Positions 1-6,343 of a DNA stretch of 9,483 nt are shown here, piece after piece. The stretch covers positions 1-9,483 of the forward strand of contig CALFKA010000011.1 in the NCBI GenBank assembly GCA_937880545.1, given 5' to 3'. This stretch comes from an uncultured Clostridia bacterium (GTDB taxonomy: Bacteria; Bacillota; Clostridia; Peptostreptococcales; Acidaminobacteraceae). Under the pieces are notes generated by a model. The model had not been told where the DNA came from, did not search any database, and was given only the letters and a program-made list of their open reading frames with translations. The translations under genes were made by a program, and so were the position numbers. Positions within the stretch are counted from its first letter, which is position 1. Every line of letters begins with the position of its first letter.

Positions 1-19
1 ACGTGTGCTCTTCCGATCT
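1..19. other. Illumina adapter remnant (not genomic)
   Basis: The first 19 bases, ACGTGTGCTCTTCCGATCT, match the 3' part of the standard Illumina TruSeq read-2 adapter. Genomic sequence begins at 20. An apparent GTG start codon at 5 lies inside the adapter and is not a real start. A second adapter at the other end supports this reading. Confidence 0.97.
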
Positions 20-508
20 GTTCGGGTACTTCCGGTTTGCCTGGAAGAAAACAAAGAAAAGATCAATGAATTCATTGCATTCATGGATAAGAACAGGGAG
101 ATGGAAGGGGCACTATTGCCTGTTCTCCAAGAAGCTCAGAACAAGTTTGGTTATATCCCCGAGGAGATTGTTGAGCTGATTTCCTCTCATCTTGGCATTC
201 TCACATCCTCGATCTACGGTGTCGCGACCTTTTATTCACAGTTCAGCTTTGTTCCCAGAGGCAAGTATTCCATCAGCGTGTGCATGGGAACAGCCTGCTA
301 CGTAAAGGGCGCGGCGGATATCCTCGAAGAGTTCAGCAAAGTGCTGGGCATTCGACTGGGAGAAACGACACCTGACCGCAAGTTTTCTATTGTTGAAACG
401 CGCTGTGTAGGACTGTGTTCAGATGCACCGGTAGTGACCATCAACAACCAGGTATACACCCACTTTAAGCGAAAAGATGTCGAACATATATTGAGTATTC
501 TGGGCTAG
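20..508 (+). CDS. hydC: NuoE-like [2Fe-2S] subunit of NAD-linked [FeFe] hydrogenase (HydC), 5' partial
   Basis: This is a thioredoxin-like [2Fe-2S] protein of the NuoE / 24-kDa complex I family. It carries electrons within a soluble, cytoplasmic multi-subunit hydrogenase between the flavin subunit and the catalytic subunit. The four cluster cysteines are visible as C-x4-C (codons at 281 and 296) and C-x3-C (codons at 404 and 416). The helical N-terminal half has the family pattern GALLPVLQEAQ followed by FGYIPEE. The reading frame enters from the adapter with no ribosome binding site or credible start after position 20. About 162 residues are present, close to the family's usual length of about 160, so only a few N-terminal residues are probably missing. 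The stop TAG at 506-508 lies within the AGGAGG ribosome binding site of hydB. Gene order with a NuoF-like gene and hydA is that of trimeric HydABC enzymes. A complex I NuoE is the alternative, but the adjacent hydA argues against it. Confidence 0.93.
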   Translation, partial: VRVLPVCLEENKEKINEFIAFMDKNREMEGALLPVLQEAQNKFGYIPEEIVELISSHLGILTSSIYGVATFYSQFSFVPRGKYSISVCMGTACYVKGAADILEEFSKVLGIRLGETTPDRKFSIVETRCVGLCSDAPVVTINNQVYTHFKRKDVEHILSILG

Positions 509-518
509 GAGGCAAAAG

Positions 519-2093
519 ATGCAAAAGACGCTAGAAGAGATTAAAGATACTACCTGGTGGGAGCTCGTGAAACGACTCAATGAAAACCCCGATGAATATT
601 ATGTCGGTCACGACAAGCTCGCATTAAAAGGCACATACTATGAATTACAGGAGCGGATTGCTCTTAGAAATATAGGGATCATTGATCCCGACTCGATCGA
701 TGAATACATAGCGACGGATGGTTACTTTGCCCTACAAAAATCCCTGCAGATGAAGCCGGAAGAAGTGATAGACATCGTGAAGGACTCGGGTCTTCGCGGA
801 CGCGGAGGAGCGGGATTTTCCACGGGAAGAAAATGGCAGTCGGCCGCTGTACATCAAGTGGATCAGAAGTATGTCATCTGCAATGCCGATGAAGGAGATC
901 CCGGAGCATACATGGATCGCTCCATTCTTGAAGGAGATCCTCACAGTGTCTTAGAGGGCATGGCGATCTGCGGATACGCCGTGGGCGCAAACAAGGGTTA
1001 CATATATGTACGTGCAGAATATCCGAAAGCCGTCTCTGCTCTCATCAACGCGATCGACCAGGCGCAAAAGCTTGGTGTGCTGGGAGAAAACATACTTGAT
1101 TCAGGTTTTGATTTCAATATTGAACTGAGGCTTGGTGCTGGTGCCTTTGTGTGCGGAGAATCGACGGCTCTGATGGAGTCGATCGAAGGCAAGAGGGGCA
1201 TGCCCAGAAACAAAGAATTCCGCACGACGGAGAGAGGACTGTGGGGCTATCCCACTGTCATCAATAACGTAGAGACCTTGGCAAATATTCCTCCGATTAT
1301 GAATAAGGGAGCTGAATGGTTCTCCGGTATCGGGACGTCTCTTTCCACGGGGACGAAGGTCTTTGCGCTGGTGGGAAAAGTCAACCATCCGGGACTTGTA
1401 GAAGTTCCGATGGGGATGAGCATCTATGACATCGTGTATAAGATCGGTGGAGGAATCCCTGAGGGGAAGAAAGCCAAAGCGGTGCAGACCGGAGGACCTT
1501 CCGGTGGCTGCATTCCCTCAAAAATGTGGGACACCCGAGTGGACTTTGAGTCACTCGAGGAAGTCGGATCCATCATGGGAAGTGGTGGCATGGTGGTTAT
1601 GGATGAAGACGACTGCATGGTCGACATCGCCAAGTTCTTCCTGGAGTTCAGCGTCGATGAGTCCTGTGGGAAATGTACCCCCTGTCGCATTGGAAACAAA
1701 AGACTCCTGGAACTTCTGGAGAAGTTTACGCAAGGAGAGGCAGAGTTTTCAGATATCAACAAACTGAGCAATCTCTCCAATGTCATCTGTGCGACCTCTC
1801 TGTGCGGGCTGGGGCAGTCTTCTCCCAATCCGGTCCTTTCGACCCTGAATTACTTTTATGATGAATACAAAGAGCATGCAGAGGACAAGCACTGTCGCTC
1901 CGCCGTATGTAAGCAGCTTCTGCGCTATGAAGTCAATGAAAACTGTGTGGGTTGTACTCGCTGCTTACAGCACTGCCCTGTGGATTGTATCACCGGAGCG
2001 ATTCGCGAGCGCCACTACATTGATATAGAGAAATGTATCCGATGTGGAGAGTGCTTCAAGAACTGTCCAGTGGATGCGATCACGGTATCTTAG
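519..2093 (+). CDS. hydB: NuoF-like flavin/NADH-binding subunit of [FeFe] hydrogenase (HydB)
   Basis: This 524-residue protein should oxidise NADH or reduce NAD+ at FMN and pass electrons through iron-sulfur clusters to HydC and HydA. The core begins near residue 48 (ALRNIGIIDPD). The glycine-rich flavin/NAD site GRGGAGF is at 94-100, the NADEGDPGAY segment at 122-131 and GAGAFVCGES at 206-215. The N3-type [4Fe-4S] cluster is C383-x2-C386-x2-C389 with C429. The C-terminus carries a two-cluster ferredoxin domain, with cysteines at 476, 479, 482, 486 and at 506, 509, 512, 516. That domain is typical of HydB and absent from ordinary complex I NuoF. The start ATG has AGGAGG at 507-512, 6 nt upstream. 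Oddity: HydB proteins usually have about 600 residues, with an N-terminal thioredoxin-like [2Fe-2S] domain. Here that region is only about 45 residues and has no cysteine before C121. The gene follows hydC by 10 nt and precedes hydA by 10 nt, so co-transcription is very likely. Confidence 0.96.
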   Translation: MQKTLEEIKDTTWWELVKRLNENPDEYYVGHDKLALKGTYYELQERIALRNIGIIDPDSIDEYIATDGYFALQKSLQMKPEEVIDIVKDSGLRGRGGAGFSTGRKWQSAAVHQVDQKYVICNADEGDPGAYMDRSILEGDPHSVLEGMAICGYAVGANKGYIYVRAEYPKAVSALINAIDQAQKLGVLGENILDSGFDFNIELRLGAGAFVCGESTALMESIEGKRGMPRNKEFRTTERGLWGYPTVINNVETLANIPPIMNKGAEWFSGIGTSLSTGTKVFALVGKVNHPGLVEVPMGMSIYDIVYKIGGGIPEGKKAKAVQTGGPSGGCIPSKMWDTRVDFESLEEVGSIMGSGGMVVMDEDDCMVDIAKFFLEFSVDESCGKCTPCRIGNKRLLELLEKFTQGEAEFSDINKLSNLSNVICATSLCGLGQSSPNPVLSTLNYFYDEYKEHAEDKHCRSAVCKQLLRYEVNENCVGCTRCLQHCPVDCITGAIRERHYIDIEKCIRCGECFKNCPVDAITVS

Positions 2094-2103
2094 GAGGAAA
2101 ATC

Positions 2104-3843
2104 ATGAGAGTAACCATAAATGAAAAAGACATTCATGTAGAAGAAGGAACGACCATACTGGAAGCGGCGAAACTGCTCGACATCAGTATCCCGACTCTTT
2201 GTCACCTTGATCTACACGATATTAAATACCTGAATAAACAAGCATCCTGCCGCGTCTGTGTTGTCGATGTCAAAGGGCAGCAAAATCTCCTGCCCGCTTG
2301 TGCGACTCCCTGTAAAGAAGGGATGGTCATTTCGACCGACTCTTTCCGCGCGATCCAGGCAAGGCGCACAATTGTAGAACTGCTGCTTTCGGATCATCCC
2401 AACAGCTGTCTGACCTGTGCCATGAACCTCGACTGCGAGCTTCAAAAACTGGCTCGTGACTTAGGGATCCGAAAGATCCACTACATGGGAGAGACCCACG
2501 ATGAGCCGATCGATGACAACAGTTACTCGATTATCCGTGATCCGAACAAGTGCATCCTGTGCAAACGCTGTGAAACCATGTGTACGGAGATTCAGACAGT
2601 CGGCGCTCTGACAGATATCGGAAGGGGATTCTTTACCACAGTGGGTCCCGCCTTTCATCGCCCGATGAATGAGACGACCTGTACATTTTGTGGTCAGTGT
2701 CTGGCGGTCTGTCCGACGGGGGCTCTGACAGAAGTCAATAATATTAAAAAGGTATGGCGCGCGATCAACGCCGGAAAATACGTCGTTGTCCAGACGGCTC
2801 CTGCTGTACGTGTAGCTCTGGGTGAAGAGTTCGGCTTAGAGCCCGGAACACCTGTGACAGGAAAAATGGTCACGGCTCTTCGCCGGATGGGCTTCCGACA
2901 AGTCTTTGATACGGACTTTGCGGCAGATCTGACGATCATGGAAGAAGCGACGGAGTTTGTCAACCGCGTCAAGCATGACGGCAAACTTCCGATCCTCACG
3001 TCCTGCTGCCCGAGCTGGGTGAATTTCATTGAGCAGCAGTTTCCGGACATGCTCGATATTCCCAGTACCTGTAAGTCCCCACACGAGATGTTCGGCGCAC
3101 TGACGAAGAGTTACCTGTGCGAAAAAATGGGGCTCGATCAGGAGCAGGTAGTGGTGGTCTCCATCATGCCTTGTGTCGCCAAAAAATATGAGTCACACAG
3201 AAAAGAGCTACAGGGAGTCGAAGGACACAGAGATGTCGACTTCGTCATCACGACCCGGGAGCTGGCGATCATGATTAAAGAAACCGGCATCAACTTCCTC
3301 GACCTGCCGAACAGTGACTTTGATAATCCCATGGGAGAGTCGACAGGAGCCGGTGTGATCTTTGGCGCCAGTGGCGGTGTGATCGAAGCGACACTGCGCA
3401 CGGCTTATCACATGATCACCGATTCGGAGCTTCCTGACACGTTGATTGAGTTTCATAGTCTGAGAGGACTTGACGGAATAAAAACAGCCAGCGTAGATAT
3501 CGAAGGAAGAAACTTCAATATCGCCGTCGCTCATGGGCTCGGAAATGCGCGCAAGCTTCTCGAAGGGATTCGAGACGGCACATTTGATGTCGATGCGATC
3601 GAAATCATGGCCTGCCCCGGAGGGTGTATCGGAGGAGCGGGTCAGCCATATCACCATGGAGATATGGAGATCCTTGAAAAAAGAGCGCAGGGCATCTACA
3701 GTGAAGATAGAGGCAAGGAAAGAAGACGATCTCATCAGAACGTCCATGTGCAAAAACTCTATAAAGAATTCCTGGGAACTCCGGGAAGCAAAAAAGCACA
3801 CGATCTCCTGCACACGCATTACACACCCAGACCCAGACTATAA
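2104..3843 (+). CDS. hydA: [FeFe] hydrogenase catalytic subunit (HydA)
   Basis: This 579-residue enzyme reversibly reduces protons to H2 at the H-cluster. Domains in order are: a plant-type [2Fe-2S] domain (C33, C49, C52, C66); a His-Cys3 [4Fe-4S] site (H98, C102, C105, C111); a two-cluster ferredoxin domain (C150, C153, C156, C160 and C193, C196, C199, C203); the H-cluster domain; and a small-subunit-like C-terminus from about 525. All three H-cluster motifs are intact: TSCCPSW (299-305, with C301 at the expected proton-transfer position and C302 a ligand), MPCVAKKYE (355-363, C357) and MACPGGC (502-508, C504 and C508). The third motif continues IGGAGQP, where GGGQP is common. The start ATG at 2104 is preceded by AGGAGG at 2092-2097. 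An in-frame ATG at 2044 lies inside hydB, has no binding site and would add 20 unrelated residues. It lacks the extra C-terminal [2Fe-2S] domain of Thermotoga HydA. Electron bifurcation with ferredoxin is inferred from the gene set; maturases are not in this window. Confidence 0.97.
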   Translation: MRVTINEKDIHVEEGTTILEAAKLLDISIPTLCHLDLHDIKYLNKQASCRVCVVDVKGQQNLLPACATPCKEGMVISTDSFRAIQARRTIVELLLSDHPNSCLTCAMNLDCELQKLARDLGIRKIHYMGETHDEPIDDNSYSIIRDPNKCILCKRCETMCTEIQTVGALTDIGRGFFTTVGPAFHRPMNETTCTFCGQCLAVCPTGALTEVNNIKKVWRAINAGKYVVVQTAPAVRVALGEEFGLEPGTPVTGKMVTALRRMGFRQVFDTDFAADLTIMEEATEFVNRVKHDGKLPILTSCCPSWVNFIEQQFPDMLDIPSTCKSPHEMFGALTKSYLCEKMGLDQEQVVVVSIMPCVAKKYESHRKELQGVEGHRDVDFVITTRELAIMIKETGINFLDLPNSDFDNPMGESTGAGVIFGASGGVIEATLRTAYHMITDSELPDTLIEFHSLRGLDGIKTASVDIEGRNFNIAVAHGLGNARKLLEGIRDGTFDVDAIEIMACPGGCIGGAGQPYHHGDMEILEKRAQGIYSEDRGKERRRSHQNVHVQKLYKEFLGTPGSKKAHDLLHTHYTPRPRL

Positions 3844-3857
3844 GTAAAACACGTAAG

Positions 3858-3886
3858 AAAAGAGGCTCCTTCGGGAACCTCTTTTT
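3858..3886. terminator. Bidirectional Rho-independent terminator between hydA and the convergent small gene
   Basis: AGAGG (3861-3865) pairs with CCTCT (3878-3882) and TCC (3867-3869) with GGA (3874-3876), around a TTCG tetraloop with one C-A mismatch. Flanking A and T runs (3858-3860 and 3883-3886) extend the stem and give a T tract on either strand. It sits 14 nt after the hydA stop and directly after the stop of the minus-strand gene at 3889, so it can end both transcripts. Confidence 0.9.
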
Positions 3887-3888
3887 CA

Positions 3889-4173
3889 TTATTTCTTAAA
3901 TTTGTTGACGATACTCACGGCGCCTTGGTAGGCTCCTTCTACTCCCTTGGCGGCAATCCCCGAAATCTTGTCGACACTGTCGACGATACCGGGTGCTACC
4001 TTGATTATGTGGTCGATTTCTTCTCTTCGTTCCGTCAGCATGGTTCTTGCGAGTTTGATGGTTCGGATGAACTCGACCAGGAGAACGATCAGAAAGATTA
4101 CAAAAACAATCAGTGCGATCCACAGGAGGCTCATCAGGAGATCTTTCAGGGTAAAGACAATTTGTGTATCCAT
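3889..4173 (-). CDS. Small single-span membrane protein, function unknown
   Basis: I do not recognise a specific family for this 94-residue protein. A strongly hydrophobic segment covers about residues 12-36 (rich in L, I, V and F), preceded by a short N-terminus with D2 and D11. It is followed by a basic patch (R37, K40, R43) and then a soluble helical tail containing ERREEID and ending in KFKK. The charge pattern suggests an N-out, C-in anchor with a roughly 58-residue cytoplasmic tail. There is no signal peptidase site. The shape resembles small Bacillota proteins with one membrane helix and a coiled or amphipathic tail (DUF948-like), but I cannot assign it. A GAAAGGA ribosome binding site lies just before the ATG. 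The gene begins 12 nt after the stop of the upstream flavoprotein gene on the same strand, so the two are probably one transcript, and it ends at the shared terminator with hydA. Confidence 0.75.
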   Translation of the reverse strand: MDTQIVFTLKDLLMSLLWIALIVFVIFLIVLLVEFIRTIKLARTMLTERREEIDHIIKVAPGIVDSVDKISGIAAKGVEGAYQGAVSIVNKFKK

Positions 4174-4185
4174 GTCATTCCTTTC

Positions 4186-5559
4186 TTATAATTGGTGTAT
4201 TGCGAGCCCCTGCGTGGCCATGACAGCTTCGGAAAGGGCTTCAGGGAGTGTTGGGTGGGCGTGTATCGTCTCGTAGAGGTCTTCTGCACTCATATCGTGT
4301 GCGATGGCGAGGGTTGCTTCAGCGATCAGCTCACTGGCACCTGCCCCCAGGATGTGGACGCCGAGGATTTTGCCTTCCTCAGAGGTGAGGACTTTGACGA
4401 ATCCGTCCGTGGATCCATCACACTGTGCTTTTGATGCGGCGATAAAGGGGAACTTGGCGCTTTTGTAGGGAAGACCTTCCGACTTGACTTCTTCTTCGGT
4501 CATGCCGACACTGGCAAGCTCCGGTATCGTAAAGGTACAGGCGGGAACTGCCCGGTAGTCAATGGGCCCTTCCTCTCCTGCAATACGTCCTACGATGTAG
4601 AGAGCCTCATGGGTCGCCACATGCGCGAGCATCTCTCCTCCGATGACATCCCCCGCGGCGTAGACGCCCGGAGCGCTTGTCTCGAGGAATTCGTTGACGT
4701 GGATGCCCTTGTTGTCAAACTCAACGCCGGCTGCTTTGAGGTCAAGCCCGTCCATGTTGGCGATGCGTCCTGCACTCATGAGGACAGAGTCCACGATGAC
4801 GCTTTCTTCGCCTTTTTTTCCCTCGAAATAGACTTCCAGTCCGTCCTCTCTTTGTTCAATGCGCTGGAGCCTGCCTCCTAAGTGGAACTTCATGCCTTTT
4901 CTGCGCAGCAGGTTTTGCAGGCGGCGCTGGATCTCTGCGTCTTCTCTTTTTAAGAAGGTGCGGCCGCTGACATGTACTTCGCTTCCAAAGGCCAGAAAGA
5001 TCGAGGCAAACTCGAGGCCGATGACAGAGGCGCCGGAGACGAAGAGTCTTTTGGGAACATGGTCGATGTTTAATATTTCATCACTTCCGATGACGCCCGG
5101 AAGATCCATGCCCGGAATCGGGGGATCAAATGCCTTTGATCCAGTGGCGATGAGGATATTTTTTGCTTCGAGGACTTCGGCTCCTTCTTCGGTCAAGACC
5201 TGCACTCTCTGTGAGTCGAGGAAAGTGGCAGTGCCCTTTACCGTGATGACGCCCTTTTTCTCCAGAAGCATCTCAATTCCCTTGACGAGATCTTCGGTTA
5301 CACGGGCTTTGCGCTCCTGAACCTTTGTGAAGTCCAAGGTATATTCAGCGGTATTGATGCCGAAAGAGGCCAAATCCGCCATCTGCTCATAGAGCAGAGC
5401 ACTTTTAATCAGGGCTTTCGTAGGGATGCAGCCTCGGTTCAGACATGTCCCTCCGGGTCGGTCTTTTTCAATGAGAATCGATTTCAGGCCGAGCTGTGCG
5501 GCGCGAAGAGCCGCTGCATATCCGGCGGGACCTCCGCCGATGATCAATAGATCTTCCAT
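4186..5559 (-). CDS. lpdA: Dihydrolipoamide-dehydrogenase-type flavoprotein disulfide reductase
   Basis: This 457-residue cytoplasmic FAD enzyme belongs to the class I pyridine-nucleotide disulfide oxidoreductases, best matched by the E3 component of 2-oxoacid dehydrogenase and glycine-cleavage complexes. FAD-binding GGGPAG is at 8-13. The redox-active disulfide motif GGTCLNRGCIPTK is at 36-48 (C39, C44). The second FAD motif, with AAGD at 301-304, follows, and the C-terminal dimer-interface base is present as HAHPTLPE (H435, E440). Length is normal for the family (450-480) and there is no N-terminal lipoyl domain. Oddity: the NAD-site motif, normally GGGVIG, reads GASVIG (176-181), and the acidic residue expected after the second strand is replaced in EVHVSGRTF (194-202), so coenzyme choice may differ. 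AAGGAG at 5565-5570 precedes the ATG. No E1, E2 or glycine-cleavage gene is visible nearby, so the partner complex is unknown. It is transcribed divergently from the GIY-YIG gene. Confidence 0.9.
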   Translation of the reverse strand: MEDLLIIGGGPAGYAAALRAAQLGLKSILIEKDRPGGTCLNRGCIPTKALIKSALLYEQMADLASFGINTAEYTLDFTKVQERKARVTEDLVKGIEMLLEKKGVITVKGTATFLDSQRVQVLTEEGAEVLEAKNILIATGSKAFDPPIPGMDLPGVIGSDEILNIDHVPKRLFVSGASVIGLEFASIFLAFGSEVHVSGRTFLKREDAEIQRRLQNLLRRKGMKFHLGGRLQRIEQREDGLEVYFEGKKGEESVIVDSVLMSAGRIANMDGLDLKAAGVEFDNKGIHVNEFLETSAPGVYAAGDVIGGEMLAHVATHEALYIVGRIAGEEGPIDYRAVPACTFTIPELASVGMTEEEVKSEGLPYKSAKFPFIAASKAQCDGSTDGFVKVLTSEEGKILGVHILGAGASELIAEATLAIAHDMSAEDLYETIHAHPTLPEALSEAVMATQGLAIHQL

Positions 5560-5620
5560 GGAAACTCCTTTTCTTGAAGCGTGTCATAGAGTCTATACCC
5601 CGTCTGGAGAGACTTTAGTG

Positions 5621-5638
5621 TATAATTTTTACCGGAGG
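5621..5638 (+). promoter_or_regulatory. Likely -10 box and ribosome binding site of the GIY-YIG gene
   Basis: A perfect TATAAT lies at 5621-5626 and a GGAGG ribosome binding site at 5634-5638, with ATG at 5643. Transcription from this -10 would start near 5633 and give a very short leader of about 10 nt. I see no good -35 box at 16-18 nt upstream. The 83-nt gap is also the upstream region of the divergent flavoprotein gene, for which no strong promoter is obvious. Confidence 0.55.
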
Positions 5639-5642
5639 CATA

Positions 5643-5903
5643 ATGAATTACGTTTATATGTTACGCTGCCGTGACGGCAGTTACTATACGGGCTGGACCA
5701 CCGATGTGGACCGCCGCTTTGCTCTTCACAGCGAAGGCAAGGGGGCGAAGTACACGCGCTCACGCAGGCCACTTGAGCTGGTGTATGTTGAGACGTTTGA
5801 CACAGAGCGTGAAGCCCGGATGCGGGAGGCGGCGATAAAAAAACTCTCCCGTGAAGAGAAGATAGCTCTTATCGGGAGAGGGATCAGTGAAGCAGAGCGC
5901 TGA
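5643..5903 (+). CDS. GIY-YIG nuclease-fold protein, UPF0213 (YhbQ/YazA-like)
   Basis: This 86-residue protein is essentially a bare GIY-YIG endonuclease domain. The two hallmark strands are visible as YVYML (3-7) and YYTG (14-17). They are followed by the arginine-bearing helix DVDRRFALH (21-29), KYTRSRRPLELVY (36-48) and the helix with the expected metal-binding glutamate in MREAAIKK (E62). Length fits the UPF0213 family (about 80-100). Members are thought to act on DNA, possibly in repair, but the physiological role in Bacillota is not established. The ATG at 5643 follows GGAGG by 4 nt. Its last 20 nt overlap the end of the convergent gene at 5884, and its 3' coding part contains that gene's terminator hairpin. 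No terminator of its own is visible, so its transcript may run antisense into the neighbour. Confidence 0.92.
   Translation: MNYVYMLRCRDGSYYTGWTTDVDRRFALHSEGKGAKYTRSRRPLELVYVETFDTEREARMREAAIKKLSREEKIALIGRGISEAER
5837..5880 (-). terminator. Minus-strand Rho-independent terminator inside the GIY-YIG coding sequence
   Basis: CTCTCCCG at 5844-5851 pairs perfectly with CGGGAGAG at 5873-5880. After two mismatches the stem continues as AAGAG (5854-5858) with CTCTT (5866-5870) around a 7-nt loop. On the minus strand the hairpin is followed by seven T residues (5837-5843 on plus are all A). It begins 3 nt past the stop codon of the minus-strand acidic protein gene, which it should terminate. It encodes part of the C-terminal helix of the GIY-YIG protein on plus. 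Confidence 0.85.
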
Positions 5904-6312
5904 GGTGATAGAGCTGATCGCCAATTCGCACTTTCTTTGCTTCGATGAGGAGGGATCTGTCTCCTAGAGAGACAGAGAAGTTGGGATAGCTCATGACAGG
6001 GAACTCTTCTAAGAGGCTTTCGTCAAACAGGTCTTCTTCGAAGGCCATCTCCTCGAGAGAGTCAAAGAACTCTTCATTTTCTTCTGTCAAGTCCATGACA
6101 GGCATCAATCCCATCGCATCATAGACGATAGGTGTCAGTCCTTCGCCATCGTGGGCGGAGGGGAAATCATCGGTGAAGAAGAACGAGACGACTTCCTCAA
6201 ACTGGACGCTGGTCTCATCTTGAAGTTGTATTCTAATCGTTTCACGGCGTGTATCAAAGGAAATGTCCTTGACGCCGGTGCGGGTCATTTGTTCTAGCAG
6301 TTGTTGTATCAT
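5884..6312 (-). CDS. Acidic protein of unknown function
   Basis: I do not recognise this 142-residue protein. Its N-terminal 50 residues look like alternating beta strands (DISFDTRRETIRIQL, then VQFEEVVSFFF). A markedly acidic stretch spans about 74-104, where more than half of the residues are D or E. A second beta-rich stretch (SVSLGDRSLLIEAKKVRIGD) closes the protein. There are no cysteines, no membrane segment and no signal peptide, so it is probably cytosolic. The start ATG has AGGAGA 5 nt upstream (6317-6322), and an extended -10 promoter lies just above, so expression is credible. It ends in a strong terminator embedded in the convergent GIY-YIG gene and is therefore probably monocistronic. 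Two arm-like regions joined by an acidic linker could point to a nucleic-acid mimic or a regulatory protein, but nothing in the sequence establishes a function. Confidence 0.72.
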   Translation of the reverse strand: MIQQLLEQMTRTGVKDISFDTRRETIRIQLQDETSVQFEEVVSFFFTDDFPSAHDGEGLTPIVYDAMGLMPVMDLTEENEEFFDSLEEMAFEEDLFDESLLEEFPVMSYPNFSVSLGDRSLLIEAKKVRIGDQLYHLSALLH

Positions 6313-6334
6313 GATATCTCCTATCTAAGGATAT

Positions 6335-6343
6335 AGCATATCA
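6335..6343 (-). promoter_or_regulatory. Probable extended -10 promoter of the acidic-protein gene
   Basis: On the minus strand this reads TGATATGCT, a TGn extended -10 with TATGCT (4 of 6 consensus bases), 22 nt above the start codon. No strong -35 box is present at the right distance; a TTGATT lies slightly too far upstream. Extended -10 promoters can tolerate a weak -35 box. Confidence 0.4.

Noticed and set aside
2044..2103. In-frame upstream ATG that would lengthen HydA by 20 residues
   Set aside because: It lies within the hydB coding sequence, has no ribosome binding site and adds residues unlike the [2Fe-2S] domain start. The ATG at 2104 has AGGAGG at proper spacing.
3208..3819. 203-codon open frame on the minus strand inside hydA
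   Set aside because: Shadow of a highly conserved hydrogenase domain; no independent signals.
20..3843. Complex I (nuoE-nuoF-nuoG) rather than hydrogenase
   Set aside because: The third gene has all three H-cluster motifs and HydB has the extra C-terminal ferredoxin domain; NuoG lacks the H-cluster motifs.
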